From Phytohabitans aurantiacus (GTDB taxonomy: Bacteria > Actinomycetota > Actinomycetes > Mycobacteriales > Micromonosporaceae), in contig NZ_BSDI01000038.1 of assembly GCF_027923225.1 (NCBI RefSeq), forward strand, positions 21,539 through 85,538: a stretch of 64,000 nt of DNA, written 5' to 3'. A program made the translations under genes and the position numbers. Below, one piece after another: positions 9,001 to 15,365 of the stretch. The notes under the pieces were generated by a model. That model was not told where the DNA came from and did not search any database. It worked only from the letters and a program-made list of their open reading frames with translations. The number at the start of each line of letters is the position of its first letter. The stretch's first letter is position 1.

Positions 9001-11065
9001 CCAGGGCCGCGACGTAGGGGAAGAAGGGGTCGTCGCGGAATCCGCCCATCCGCGGGTTGATACGCCGTTCGGTCTCGACAACCTGTCCGGTCTTCTTGTC
9101 CACCCTGGTACCGGCGGAGAGCTGAAACCGGTTGATGGCCTCGAAGCGGGCGCGGTAGGCGTCGTAGCGGCTGTTGAGTTGGGCGCGTAGCGCCGCCATC
9201 CGTGGGGTGTCGTCCCGGTTAGCGGCTTCCTCATCCAGCAGCGCCAGCAACGTTTCCCGTAGCCCGATCAGGGCACGTAGTTCGACGATCTGGGTGCGGG
9301 CTGGTTCGTGGCGTACCCGGCGACCATCGCGGATCTGACTGAACCGCCCGTCGCCTTCGTCGACGAACAGCCCTTCCTGCATCTGCGGCTCGGGCGAGCG
9401 CAGCACGACTTGAGGCTTGGGGACCAGGCTGTCGAGCGCGGAGCGCAGCGTGGCGCCGGTGTCCGGGTCGCTTCCGCGTACCGTCAGCACGGGCCGGCTA
9501 CGGCCGCTGTCCGTCAACTGGTCGCCGAGCACCATCTGCGGTTGCTCCAGGAAGTACTCGTTGACCTCGAATGTGTCAGCGTTTACCGAATCGCGGGCCG
9601 CTGGCAGGTCGACGGGACGCACGCGCAGCCACTGCGGCACGGCCGCCGCGGTGCTCTTCCCATCGGGCCGACGTCGGAAGATCAGGAGGTCGGTGACCAC
9701 CTCGGTGCCGGCGGCGACTTGGTGAGCGTTGATGGGCAGCCGCACCGCACCGACCAGGTCAGCGAGTGCGGCCATCTGCTCACGGGCGTGCTGGTGCGCC
9801 AGGTCGGCACCGTCCATCGTGTACCGGGAGGTGATCAGCGCGACCAGCCCACCGGGGCGGGTGGCGTGCAGCGACTTGATGATGAAGTGGTTGTGGATGG
9901 AGTACTCGCGGCCGGGGTTGTATCGGGGGTCGTGCAGCTTGTGGCTGCCGAACGGCACGTTGCCGATCACCAGGTCGAACCCTGGCTCGGGCAGCCGGGT
10001 GTCAGCGAAGGACTCGGCGCGGATGTCCGCGTCCGGGTACAGGGCCTGGGTGATCTGCGCGGTGGTCGGGTCCAACTCGACGCCGACCAGCCGCGCGCCG
10101 GTTGGCGCGAAGCCGAGGAAGTTGCCGCTGCCGCATCCAGGCTCCAGCACCCTGCCGCCGGAGAAGCCCAGCCGCATCACGGCGTCCCAGATGATCTGGA
10201 CGTAGGCAGCGTCGGTGTAGTGCGCGTTCAGGGTGGTGGTTCGGGCGGCCCGGTACCCGTCGTCGCCCAGAAGTGCTTGAAGCTCTGCGCGTTCGGCGGC
10301 GAACCGGCCGGCGTGCTTGGGTCGCTCGTCGAATAGCGCTGGAGTGGCGCCCCAGCCCGACCATCGCGCGTACAGCACCTGCTCGTCGGCGGTCGCGGGC
10401 CGCCGCTGTTGCAGTTGGCGCGCGAGCGCGCGGACCGCGTCCAGGTTGGCGCGGATCCGCTCGACCTCACCCGAGGGCGCCAGATCGTGCTGGCCGGAAG
10501 GCCGGAACCTGGCCGACTCCGCTGCCGGCTCCACAGTAGAGGCCGGCAGCGGGTCGCCGGCAGGGACGTCCACCGGATCGCGTGGGCGCGCAATCCGGTC
10601 GGGGTGCGGCAAGCGTTCCTGCCGGACCACCGCCGGCGACTCAGCAGTTGCCTCGGTGGCTACCCGGAAGTCAGCAGCATGCCCCGCAGGATCTGGCCTT
10701 CCGCCTCGAATCGGGCCATCGTCAGCCGCCGGACTCGCGGTAGGTAGTTCTCCTGCGGCGGCGGATCCCCAGCCAACTTCGCGGCCAGGTCCTCGATCGC
10801 TTGCTCCAGGTCCTCGCCCATCTGGGTGAAAAACGCCTCCGGATCCGCCAGCTCCCGCATCTGGTCGGGTCTGGTGTCCTGCCAGTGCCGCATCGCTTGC
10901 TGGCCGTACCGGTTCACTGTCGTCTCCATCCTGCGGCGATGACGGGTTCCGCTCGGGGCTGTCCGGCTCGGGGTTGGTCGGCGCGTGTTTGCCGGGTGCC
11001 CCAAACAGGAAGTCGAAGTCCAGCGCGAGCTGGTCTGGGTGCTGCTTGCGGCCGCGGTGAGCCAT
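1..11065 (-). CDS. Giant N6-DNA methylase / SNF2 helicase / UvrD helicase fusion (runs off the left edge)
   Basis: The minus-strand frame stays open for at least 3,688 codons and has no stop before base 1, so the C-terminus is missing. Domains in order: an N6-adenine methyltransferase (conserved YARWSGWGATPALFDE near residue 230, SAM motif EPGCGSGNF near 310, catalytic-type NVPF near 370); an SNF2-like helicase (GTGAGKT near 990, DEAH near 1150, GLGTGRNIQRRV and GRGQRQGN near 1470-1500); a coiled-coil and proline/alanine-rich linker with two WxxP-type modules (near 2090 and 2990); and a UvrD-type helicase (LAGTGKTST near 3070, DEAQD near 3260, VSTVHKAKGREW near 3470, VAVTRAR near 3515). The ATG at 11065 has a GGGAGG ribosome site 8 bases upstream. 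A later GTG at 10630 would avoid the overlap with the 10660-10917 gene. Methylase-helicases of this type are common on phages and conjugative elements (for example DarB, an anti-restriction protein). Protecting transferred DNA is an inference. Confidence 0.85.
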   Translation of the reverse strand, partial: MAHRGRKQHPDQLALDFDFLFGAPGKHAPTNPEPDSPERNPSSPQDGDDSEPVRPASDAALAGHQTRPDAGAGGSGGVFHPDGRGPGASDRGPGREVGWGSAAAGELPTASPAADDGPIRGGRPDPAGHAADFRVATEATAESPAVVRQERLPHPDRIARPRDPVDVPAGDPLPASTVEPAAESARFRPSGQHDLAPSGEVERIRANLDAVRALARQLQQRRPATADEQVLYARWSGWGATPALFDERPKHAGRFAAERAELQALLGDDGYRAARTTTLNAHYTDAAYVQIIWDAVMRLGFSGGRVLEPGCGSGNFLGFAPTGARLVGVELDPTTAQITQALYPDADIRAESFADTRLPEPGFDLVIGNVPFGSHKLHDPRYNPGREYSIHNHFIIKSLHATRPGGLVALITSRYTMDGADLAHQHAREQMAALADLVGAVRLPINAHQVAAGTEVVTDLLIFRRRPDGKSTAAAVPQWLRVRPVDLPAARDSVNADTFEVNEYFLEQPQMVLGDQLTDSGRSRPVLTVRGSDPDTGATLRSALDSLVPKPQVVLRSPEPQMQEGLFVDEGDGRFSQIRDGRRVRHEPARTQIVELRALIGLRETLLALLDEEAANRDDTPRMAALRAQLNSRYDAYRARFEAINRFQLSAGTRVDKKTGQVVETERRINPRMGGFRDDPFFPYVAALEKFDDESGQAQKAEVFSQRVITVPNPVQRVQEPDDALVVCWDRHNEVRLDVVASLLGLDHPQQAREALGDLVFEEPGSGELIRKAEYLSGNVRRKLVVAQQAAHVDARFEVNVQALQSVVPRDLTPVEIGARLGSPWIAADYVQQFLREILEDDTVTVSNIGARWSVKGGDKKGVLATTVWGTKSRPATDLAENLLNSQTIEITKTVGTGSEKKTVRDTEATAFAQAKAQQVDERFRAWLWEEPDRAATLGRIYNDRFNARIPRTYEGEHVEAPGLSLAFPLHPHQMAAVARIRNTPGVGLFHGTGAGKTLEMIVGGMELVRLGLVTKPCYVVPKGVLGQFRREFLQAYPRAKVLAADSEDLTGDKRRQFVARCSTGDWDAIIISHHAFKKIPVSRAVRVDYLNKQLDRLRKHLANSEGADRYTVKDIEKQVQTLQQQITEQLAAPSDPGVEFERTGIGYLFIDEAHVYKNLRVISSIRELAHDGNDITADLEMKLEYLRRTGRRVVTLATATPIDNSPSEILTMTKYAAPELLAEMGVEEDDQYHAAFIQPRRRVEMRPDGSGFESRTRHSRYVNLPEQKQLMYSWADVKLKEHLDLGEPAIIGGQPEVLAVPASPELHGHLVMLAARAKKVTGGHPDERLNSKGEFKKDNILWISTDGRTASLDLRLIGDHTDGPQKIDVAADRIAEIWRAHRDDIYYRSDGTPEPVRGSLQLVFCDLGVPRRDRWTVYEGLRDELAARGVPPEQIRFAQEAKNRQQKEQLDQDARDGKIAVLIGSRQGLGTGRNIQRRVISVLQLDPTWKLTPVTQSLGRGQRQGNDNTAIHHIFVVTENSYDPFLWQKVDDKARFTRQMLDPNDTTRVIDAQEQDDDGGKIDPAVMFAVAAGRPELLELHRTEEAVGALRLEARIWSDEQFTLTATVKQNQHTITGLRRSISDLNTVLARRRDTRGDAFRMTLEGTTFDSRADAGAALVRRLQAAVHAGRGREHLQLGELGGIILSAGIEAGLLGDRALLRLDGIADSMIELTQRDLDALAASSSADQIGLIRKLENKVAGADDLRKRYLDSIDRLQANIDRATARIGLPFPQQADLDRHADQLAELHKQLQILDTASPNNTPDGGTAPAEGAPARGGSAVGESNPTARPAADVRRSRADADHAANASGSAGADTGQQRRDPDPRPAGGAPNDGQPLSQRETIHEAGILEHVLAQANLTTQQRDWLTGQIPRLTSDPRVAMTARSARDYDEFPPVFDPALEELLLSAADNVGSAGEALAIWYFSTDPQFRAAFSQAAGHTVYEQVRATPTPGSIEPVRVDSSPNDPSHVDHAAAPQPTLSDREVDHPAIDPTQVVPARGGLVPTAGDEPGTIQINGNSVLVYGTDKSDSQMCGALSDAGFKWYRSLQRWGLPRSWHHDTRMRRVAQLLRRMREHGRILPVEDPNDRRFEDRPAAGPLTVQMIAKADLRVGDQVRLWVAGAGTHPWRGLGSPNDERFLIEGVYAGITGLDGQGELLDLVVTDSDGRRDELGWRVLVLPEALPVLRAESTASQSVPKGERNPLDTATPSAQLSAHAAEPGPASDVARSDPEPFDLTPRQQAVIDELGMDRGEPWSIRREWRIRTFVQLSTKDYGELRSDVRQALTTDLHDSLASPAWRERATARRLLERWSGSPTAAHTEAQEQAIDALCQPASSQGMPDPVRLAAYGRLTMEEYRTLDSGYQQDIQADLKAIAESGATKIISRNRSGIGATVRTVADHVTGAQDLLRRLRSNPQMPPLRSNATSVTNTAEPAAPVSDIPSAAPLVDESALAHSDGNTDPEQSQEVEAGAVQLAIPLRPAVEPRPEHATTAAAVRHDTTALSAEQRLLQKVAAGIPDNVVQWPSTPDGHPTVLVSFVANGTYGEVSGVDVQREPITARGYVIEAQGLRGGYGGWHPDALIVVKLGETPDGPTVHTVQTEMDARLTVLDPPSPDMPAGEPAPWLRMPVEHQILAARTALGLTIEIRNGPANELWTVEGCPEQITGEVAWWLFGGRYRSWDGRARPVFRPQLVQEATTAGRIPAEPEQLPVPVPEPPPSPDQNIEARLARLYPYTEPGPLFRRAVAEAVTYARMKLDAGLDPSRDLMEGEVGAGLRPRADLAARHDNGLPPASESISTAPSPTWLAGVTLGEEAPTADGRHHVYRRSNGRATSVYVDARHPQAGMLPRGRLELTSDAETHGPPKWRIVDHDSTSVGEHTGTYLEAEAKLLAATAELDEPVSDADADPHSDADLTPATGAFATTQGEPSAAAPAAPTWSERIQIIDGPTLLVRGTTGAPRENGLRGLLKQYRFQYRGASGEWRYTGRLADRAAAIGDIRRWLAAQDRADAARTAKPTTALPPTTQQQRIIDSYQAGHTIAVQALAGTGKTSTLQMLAAVRPETRVAYIAFNRSIADEAQRKFGRNVRADTSHAFAREALDGTPLRGKLDRIGKGARWPEEWAEHLNIALGGAQELPPEDLARLVMATVRTFRESAADTIGSQHLPASVPTEVAGLGETVLSYARAAWQDIADPDGKLLFDHDDYLKLWALRHPRLPCDVVFFDEAQDINPVLRKVIQDQPMQTVVVGDSNQSIYGFRGAIDALKNWPVQSTLPLTQSWRFGPAVADVGNQFLRLLGSPWLLAGNPALDSRIGLVDDPDAILARTNAGAVAGVFDAFDRGKRVALMGGGRAIEDIAKAAKDLQAGRGTKHVDLSRFTDWDEVRAYVEDGDGAQSLRAFVRLVDRRGADGLLQMVKELADEDQTDADGNPDYDVIVSTVHKAKGREWAQVQIADDFPQPQQNQETGEVQLPDAEQLRLAYVAVTRARYRLELGSLSWIEDFSEHTDRAATAASRSLAQRESTVADPVADIRSSVQFWLSSQPDALDIPVGKREWLARSVADLVNDHRVRRAAFAHEEEDFGRVFEPALEDRLVNARDADANNSALLLYLSDEDFAEELSAYARHVVYSAIKGCPESTDSDTPARPPTHTDGTG
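10660..10917 (-). CDS. Small conserved element protein nested in the giant gene's 5' end
   Basis: This 85-residue acidic, helical protein starts NRYGQQAMRHW and contains DPEAFFTQMGEDLEQAIEDL, a pattern I recognise from small proteins encoded next to methylase-helicase genes on actinobacterial elements. Its function is not known to me. The GTG start at 10917 has GGAG six bases upstream; an ATG at 10929 is the alternative. Third positions are strongly G/C. The giant frame runs through the same bases in another register and gives low-complexity Gly/Ala/Pro sequence there. Either the two genes truly overlap or the giant protein starts downstream at GTG 10630. Confidence 0.7.
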   Translation of the reverse strand: MNRYGQQAMRHWQDTRPDQMRELADPEAFFTQMGEDLEQAIEDLAAKLAGDPPPQENYLPRVRRLTMARFEAEGQILRGMLLTSG

Positions 11066-11150
11066 TCACCGTCCTCCCTTCATACCGCTTCGCCGCCCGC
11101 TTTGGTCTTGACCGGCTCGCGGCGCGCGTGCCAGTTCTGCGTGAGCCTCC

Positions 11151-12389
11151 TCACGGCGTCCGCCGGGTCGTTGTCGATGCGGGTGCGGGCGATGCGGCCG
11201 TGCGAGCGCGGCTGTTGGGGGCGCTGGCCGCCTGCGGCTCAAAGACCCCGCGTGCTTGGTCCTCGCGGGCCAGTTGGGCGACGGTTCGGCCGGTCGCTGC
11301 GGCCGGGGCGGCGATGTCGCGGTTGACCGCGGCGAGCAGCTCACCGATCCAGGCGCGGGCGGGCCGGCCGTTTATCGTGACGCCCTCGGCGATGGCGTGG
11401 CCGCTGTAGGCACGCCACCCGGCGAGGATGTCGGTGGCCGCGGTCAGGGTTCCGGCTTGGACGCCTGCGGTGCGGGCTGCGGCCGTCGCGAGGGCAGCGA
11501 TGCGCTGCCACCGTGGTTGCGGGCCAGGCTTCGCGGCGGCGGCTTGGGCAGCGGCCACTGTGCGCTGGTCGGCTGGCGGCGCGGCGGGTTGGTCGGGTGC
11601 CAGCCGGCTGATCGCCTGGCCTGCCACGGAGGACAACTCGTGCAGGGTCAGCCACGCGCCCGGATTGGTCGCCGCGGCATCGGTGGCCGCGGCGGCGACC
11701 CGGATCGCGGCGGCGGTGTAGGCGGTACGGTAGGCCGGCGGGTAGTCGCGGTTCCATACCGTGTCGGCCACGAGCACGGCGCGGGCGGCCGCCGGCATTC
11801 CGGCCAGCCGGTTCCATTCCCGTTGCGCCATCTCGGTATCGGGCACGCCGGTCTGTGCTCGGTCGGTGGGGTCGCCGCGCGCCGAGCCCATCCCGGCCGA
11901 TCCGGGTACACGTCCGCTGTCCGGGTCGGCGCCGAAAGCCTGTGCAACGGCGGCGGCATGGTCGAGGGCCCACACGTTCACGGTGTGTGCGCGGGTCCCC
12001 CACCGGCCCACAAACGTCGCGCCGGCCAGCGCATGATGGCCCTCGGCGACGATCGGCTCCCCGATCGGCCGTCCGCTGCGCGCGTGCACCACAGCGGCGA
12101 CGCTGAACGGCTTGAGCCCGGCCGCACCGGTCAACGCGCGGGCCACCGGCCTGTTGCGATCACCGCCGGACCGCAGGTCCGCGGTCAGTACGTCGGCTGC
12201 GGCGGCCGCGTCCGGGTTTGGTGCCCACACGTGAACCCAGCGGAACTGTTCGTTGGCTGCCAGGGGGTTGACGGTGTGGAAGGTGTTGTAGTCTTCATGG
12301 CCGGCACGGACGACGGGCGTACCGACCAGCTCGCCGGTGTCGGTGTTCACCACTGACGACACGGTGTACCGGCGAAGGTTGTCAGTCAT
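11151..12389 (-). CDS. Protein with two related N-terminal repeats, unknown function
   Basis: This 412-residue protein has two similar modules of about 60 residues near residues 5-75 and 92-155. Each has the pattern VxxxxTGxxVGxPxVxxGH followed by a hydrophobic V-x-V-W-A strand and an Ala-rich helix. The rest is an Ala-rich helical region and a disordered Pro/Arg/Thr tail. I do not recognise a named family. The ATG has a good AAGGAG site. It lies upstream of the giant methylase-helicase on the same strand with an 85-base gap, so an operon role beside that enzyme is plausible. Confidence 0.7.
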   Translation of the reverse strand: MTDNLRRYTVSSVVNTDTGELVGTPVVRAGHEDYNTFHTVNPLAANEQFRWVHVWAPNPDAAAAADVLTADLRSGGDRNRPVARALTGAAGLKPFSVAAVVHARSGRPIGEPIVAEGHHALAGATFVGRWGTRAHTVNVWALDHAAAVAQAFGADPDSGRVPGSAGMGSARGDPTDRAQTGVPDTEMAQREWNRLAGMPAAARAVLVADTVWNRDYPPAYRTAYTAAAIRVAAAATDAAATNPGAWLTLHELSSVAGQAISRLAPDQPAAPPADQRTVAAAQAAAAKPGPQPRWQRIAALATAAARTAGVQAGTLTAATDILAGWRAYSGHAIAEGVTINGRPARAWIGELLAAVNRDIAAPAAATGRTVAQLAREDQARGVFEPQAASAPNSRARTAASPAPASTTTRRTP

Positions 12390-12431
12390 CGTGAGCGCTC
12401 CTTGCGGCAGCCGCGCGGCGACGGCCGTGGG

Positions 12432-13523
12432 TTACGGGTTCAGACCAACGCTGCGCAGGAAGGCGATCGGATCTTCTGCATTGTCCTTTGTGGACGGTGG
12501 TGCGTTGGGTCGATGCACCTCGAAATGGAGGTGAGGGCCAGAGGAGTTGCCGGTGGAGCCGACCCAGGCGATGAGTTGTCCGGCCGTAACGCGTTGTCCC
12601 GCGTGCACGTTGACGCGGATCGCGTGGCAGTAACGGGTCGCGGTTCCGCCGCCGTGGTTGATGTTGATGGTCCAGCCGCAGCCGTCCAGGCCGATGAAGC
12701 CGGGCCGGTTGCAGTAGGCGCTGGAGCAGTGCGCGGACAGCACCACCCCGGCCGCGGCGGCGTAAATCGGGGTGCCGGTGCTGGCGATCAGGTCGACGCC
12801 GGCGTGCAGACGGCCCCAGCGGGGTCCGAAGCCGCTGCCGACGGTGTAGGTGCCCGGTGCCAGCGGCAGCACCCATTGGCCGGACACGACGGCCGGGGCG
12901 GCGTATTTGGGTAGCCGGGCGCGGATCTGTTGCGGGTAGTCGTGGGCGAGCCCGGCGGCCGGGACGCCACCGGAATCCAGGATGCAGCGGCGTCCGCAGA
13001 AGTAGGCGGCCCACGCGAGGTCGAGGACGTGACCGCCGAGCCGGCCGGCGGCGAGCTGCCGCTCGGCCCATTGGACGAGGTCGCACATCAGGTGGCCCTG
13101 TGCGACGATCGCGTCGCCCGGGTCGTACGGGGAGTTGACGCCATCGTTGTCGTAGTCGCGGCCCCAGCTCTGCCAGGTGGCGTCGGTGAACTGGGCGATC
13201 CCTTTGGCGGGCACCTGTCCGGAGTCGGTGTAGGCGTTGGGGTTCCAACTCGATTCCAGGTCGAGCTGGGCGGCGATCTGCGCCGGACCGATCCGCGGGC
13301 AGAGCGATCCGGCAGCCAGCACCATCGCCAGGTACCGCGGCGGTACCGGCGCGTCCGGCCGCAACCGGTTGCCCGCCGGTTGCGCGGTGACCGCGCCACC
13401 GCCCAAGCCGGCACCGCCGCCGACCGCGAGCACGAATCCGGCGCAGCAGACCAACCCGAGCACCGCGACGCCGGCTACCGCCAACCACAGCAGCCGGCTG
13501 GAGCCACTCTGTCCGCCGCTCAT
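12432..13523 (-). CDS. Lytic transglycosylase / M23 peptidase fusion (T4SS cell-wall hydrolase)
   Basis: The protein has 363 residues with one N-terminal membrane segment (about 11-38), so the enzyme part faces outward. Residues 65-200 form an SLT-type transglycosylase: catalytic-type Glu90 in LDLESSWNP, then GIAQFTDATW. Residues 230-355 form an M23 (LytM) zinc peptidase with HAGVDL and HLHFEV metal motifs. Fused glycan- and peptide-cleaving enzymes of this kind (VirB1/TcpG-like) open peptidoglycan for secretion channels, which fits the neighbouring T4SS genes. The ATG overlaps the stop of the upstream gene (ATGA), indicating translational coupling. Confidence 0.9.
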   Translation of the reverse strand: MSGGQSGSSRLLWLAVAGVAVLGLVCCAGFVLAVGGGAGLGGGAVTAQPAGNRLRPDAPVPPRYLAMVLAAGSLCPRIGPAQIAAQLDLESSWNPNAYTDSGQVPAKGIAQFTDATWQSWGRDYDNDGVNSPYDPGDAIVAQGHLMCDLVQWAERQLAAGRLGGHVLDLAWAAYFCGRRCILDSGGVPAAGLAHDYPQQIRARLPKYAAPAVVSGQWVLPLAPGTYTVGSGFGPRWGRLHAGVDLIASTGTPIYAAAAGVVLSAHCSSAYCNRPGFIGLDGCGWTININHGGGTATRYCHAIRVNVHAGQRVTAGQLIAWVGSTGNSSGPHLHFEVHRPNAPPSTKDNAEDPIAFLRSVGLNP

Positions 13524-14080
13524 ACCGGCTCGCTGATCTGGTAGCCCTCGACCCGCCAGTCGCCGCCGTCGCGGCGCAGTGTGCACAGCACGAGCCGTTG
13601 CTCGATCGGGCCGCGCCACCCGTCGACGCCGACCGGAGCGACGCTAACCCGCACCGCGCGGTAGGACTCGTAGGTGGTATCGGCCGGCTGGCCGTCGGCG
13701 ACCGCGGCGGTCGCGGTCGGGACGGTGGTCGCCTGATGCGCCCGCCAGGTCGCCCAATTCGGGGCACGGCCCGGCGGCTGCGCGGCGACCGCAGCGGCCA
13801 ACTCGCCGGTGGCGTACGCCATCGCACGCCGGTACGCATCCTGCGCACCGGTATCGATGCGGGTGTCACGCCGGTACACCGCTCCGGCGAACGCCAGGCA
13901 CACCGCCGTGGGCTCGCGGTAGTCCGTCGCCGGGTCCGTTGGCGGGCTGACGCTCGCCGCCAAGGTGCGCTCCGGCGGCACCGACGAATCTGCGCCACGG
14001 CCGCCCAGGACCAACCCGGCCGCGGCGAGCACCGCAACGCAGAGCGCCACCATCGCGGCCACGCGGGGCATCGCGCGCAT
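13520..14080 (-). CDS. Membrane-anchored T4SS accessory protein
   Basis: The protein has 186 residues with one N-terminal transmembrane segment (about residues 5-25), an extracytoplasmic domain, and a C-terminal strand-rich part ending in DGGDWRVEGYQISEPV. The layout resembles the NTF2-like folds of VirB8/TcpC-type channel proteins; I see no signature that proves it. The chosen ATG at 14080 follows GAGGAGG by nine bases, whereas the upstream GTG at 14119 has no such site. It is the first gene of the leftward operon and is coupled to the transglycosylase/peptidase gene by a four-base overlap. Confidence 0.75.
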   Translation of the reverse strand: MRAMPRVAAMVALCVAVLAAAGLVLGGRGADSSVPPERTLAASVSPPTDPATDYREPTAVCLAFAGAVYRRDTRIDTGAQDAYRRAMAYATGELAAAVAAQPPGRAPNWATWRAHQATTVPTATAAVADGQPADTTYESYRAVRVSVAPVGVDGWRGPIEQRLVLCTLRRDGGDWRVEGYQISEPV

Positions 14081-14269
14081 ACGGATCCACCTCCTCGCGG
14101 GATCTCGTGATCGGTTCACGAAATCCGCAGAGGGTGAGCGGAAGCGTTACCCGTAACGCCCTTAGCGGGTCCGGATACACCTTCACCAACCGGTCCGCTA
14201 CCGGACGGCGGCCATCGTCCAGGTCATTGCCTCATGCGCAGGCAAGAGCCAGGACGAAGGAGAACGCAC
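14081..14269. promoter_or_regulatory. Divergent control region between the two conjugation operons
   Basis: This 189-base gap separates the leftward hydrolase operon from the rightward T4SS operon. It has a perfect palindrome, GCGTTAC-CC-GTAACGC (14144-14159), followed at once by TTAGCGGGTCC (14162-14172) and a CCGGT/ACCGG inverted repeat within ACCGGTCCGCTACCGG. The last two match the dispersed GTTAGCGGACC-type repeat seen elsewhere in the element. An operator for an element-encoded regulator is the likely role. This is inferred from position and symmetry only. Confidence 0.5.
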
Positions 14270-14590
14270 GTGTTGCTCGAACGATTCGCGGCGGCCATGG
14301 TCAGTGTGCTGGCCGCCCCCGAACCCACCCCCGCCGTGGGAGTGCCCAATCCGGGGCCGACGCCGATTCCCGGCCTCGCGCCGGTCGCGGACATGTTCCT
14401 TAGCTGGGGCAAGTGGACGCTGCTGGTCGGTGGTGTGCTGGGCATGTTCATCTGCGGCGGCATGATGATCCTGGGCCGGCGCAACCGCTCGTCCACTGCG
14501 GTGGACGGCGCCACCGGTATCCCGTGGGTGCTCGGTGGTTTGACGCTCGGCTCGATCGGCGCCGCGGTCGTCGGCGTGGTCCTCCAGTAG
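14270..14590 (+). CDS. Small two-helix membrane protein, first gene of the T4SS operon
   Basis: The protein has 106 residues: a short amphipathic start, a Pro-rich stretch, and two strong transmembrane helices (about 48-68 and 85-105) separated by a basic GRRNRSS loop. Size and topology match VirB2/VirB3- or TcpD-like components of T4SS. Sequence alone does not say which. The GTG start at 14270 has GAAGGAG upstream. Confidence 0.75.
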   Translation: MLLERFAAAMVSVLAAPEPTPAVGVPNPGPTPIPGLAPVADMFLSWGKWTLLVGGVLGMFICGGMMILGRRNRSSTAVDGATGIPWVLGGLTLGSIGAAVVGVVLQ

Positions 14591-14596
14591 GCGGCC

Positions 14597-15361
14597 GTGA
14601 CTGACCACATCGCGGCGCGGGCCCGCCGTCGTACCGCCGTCGTCGTGGCGGCTGGGGCTGCGGTCGTGCTGGTGACGACAGTGGTCGCCGTAGGACTCGT
14701 GGCACTGCTCGGCCAGTCCAACCCCCGGCGGCCTATCACGCCACCGTCCGCAGTGACCACCGACTCGTTGGTGGCGTCCGAAGTGGAGCCATCAGTGCCG
14801 GCGGCGTCCCCGGACGCGGCCGGTGAGCTGTCCTGGACCACGGTGGCAGGCGCGCGGGTGCCGGTCTCGCGCAGCGCCGGGCCTCGCGACACCTCCAGTG
14901 GGCGGGCACGAGGCTTCGCCCACAATCCGCTCGGTGCGGTGCTGGCCGCCGCGCACATCAGCCTGCGGCTCAGTGCGCAGGTCGGCCCACAGGTGTTTGG
15001 CCCGACGCTGCGCGAGCAGGTGGTCGGCGGTGACGCGGCCGCGCTGGGCCAACAGCTTGAGGACGACTACGAACAGGCCCGCGCCCGGCTCGGTCTGCCC
15101 TACGGGCAGCCGGCCGGCAGGTTGTACTCGACCGCCCACAGCTATCGCGTCGACCAGGACTCGCCGACCACCGCGGCGGTGCGGTTACTCATCGAGGGGC
15201 CGGGCGAGAACGGCGCCCCGGTACTCATCGAGCTACGACTACGCACAAAGTGGCTCGGCGAGGACTGGGCCTTGCAGGCGCCATCCGGCGGCGCTTGGGC
15301 GTCGGTCACCGCGCTGGTCACCGACGCCAGCGGCTACACCCCATTCTCGGATGGAGGCTGA
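14597..15361 (+). CDS. Membrane-anchored T4SS protein, unknown family
   Basis: The protein has 254 residues: a basic N-terminus, one transmembrane segment (about 13-40), a Pro/Ser/Thr-rich linker, then a globular domain from about residue 105 with a strand-rich end (VLIELRLRTKWLGEDW). The arrangement is typical of VirB8/TcpC-like inner-membrane components, and an NTF2-like fold is plausible but unproven. It starts at GTG 14597, six bases after the preceding stop, and is followed four bases later by the VirB6-like gene. Confidence 0.75.
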   Translation: MTDHIAARARRRTAVVVAAGAAVVLVTTVVAVGLVALLGQSNPRRPITPPSAVTTDSLVASEVEPSVPAASPDAAGELSWTTVAGARVPVSRSAGPRDTSSGRARGFAHNPLGAVLAAAHISLRLSAQVGPQVFGPTLREQVVGGDAAALGQQLEDDYEQARARLGLPYGQPAGRLYSTAHSYRVDQDSPTTAAVRLLIEGPGENGAPVLIELRLRTKWLGEDWALQAPSGGAWASVTALVTDASGYTPFSDGG

Positions 15362-15365
15362 CCCG

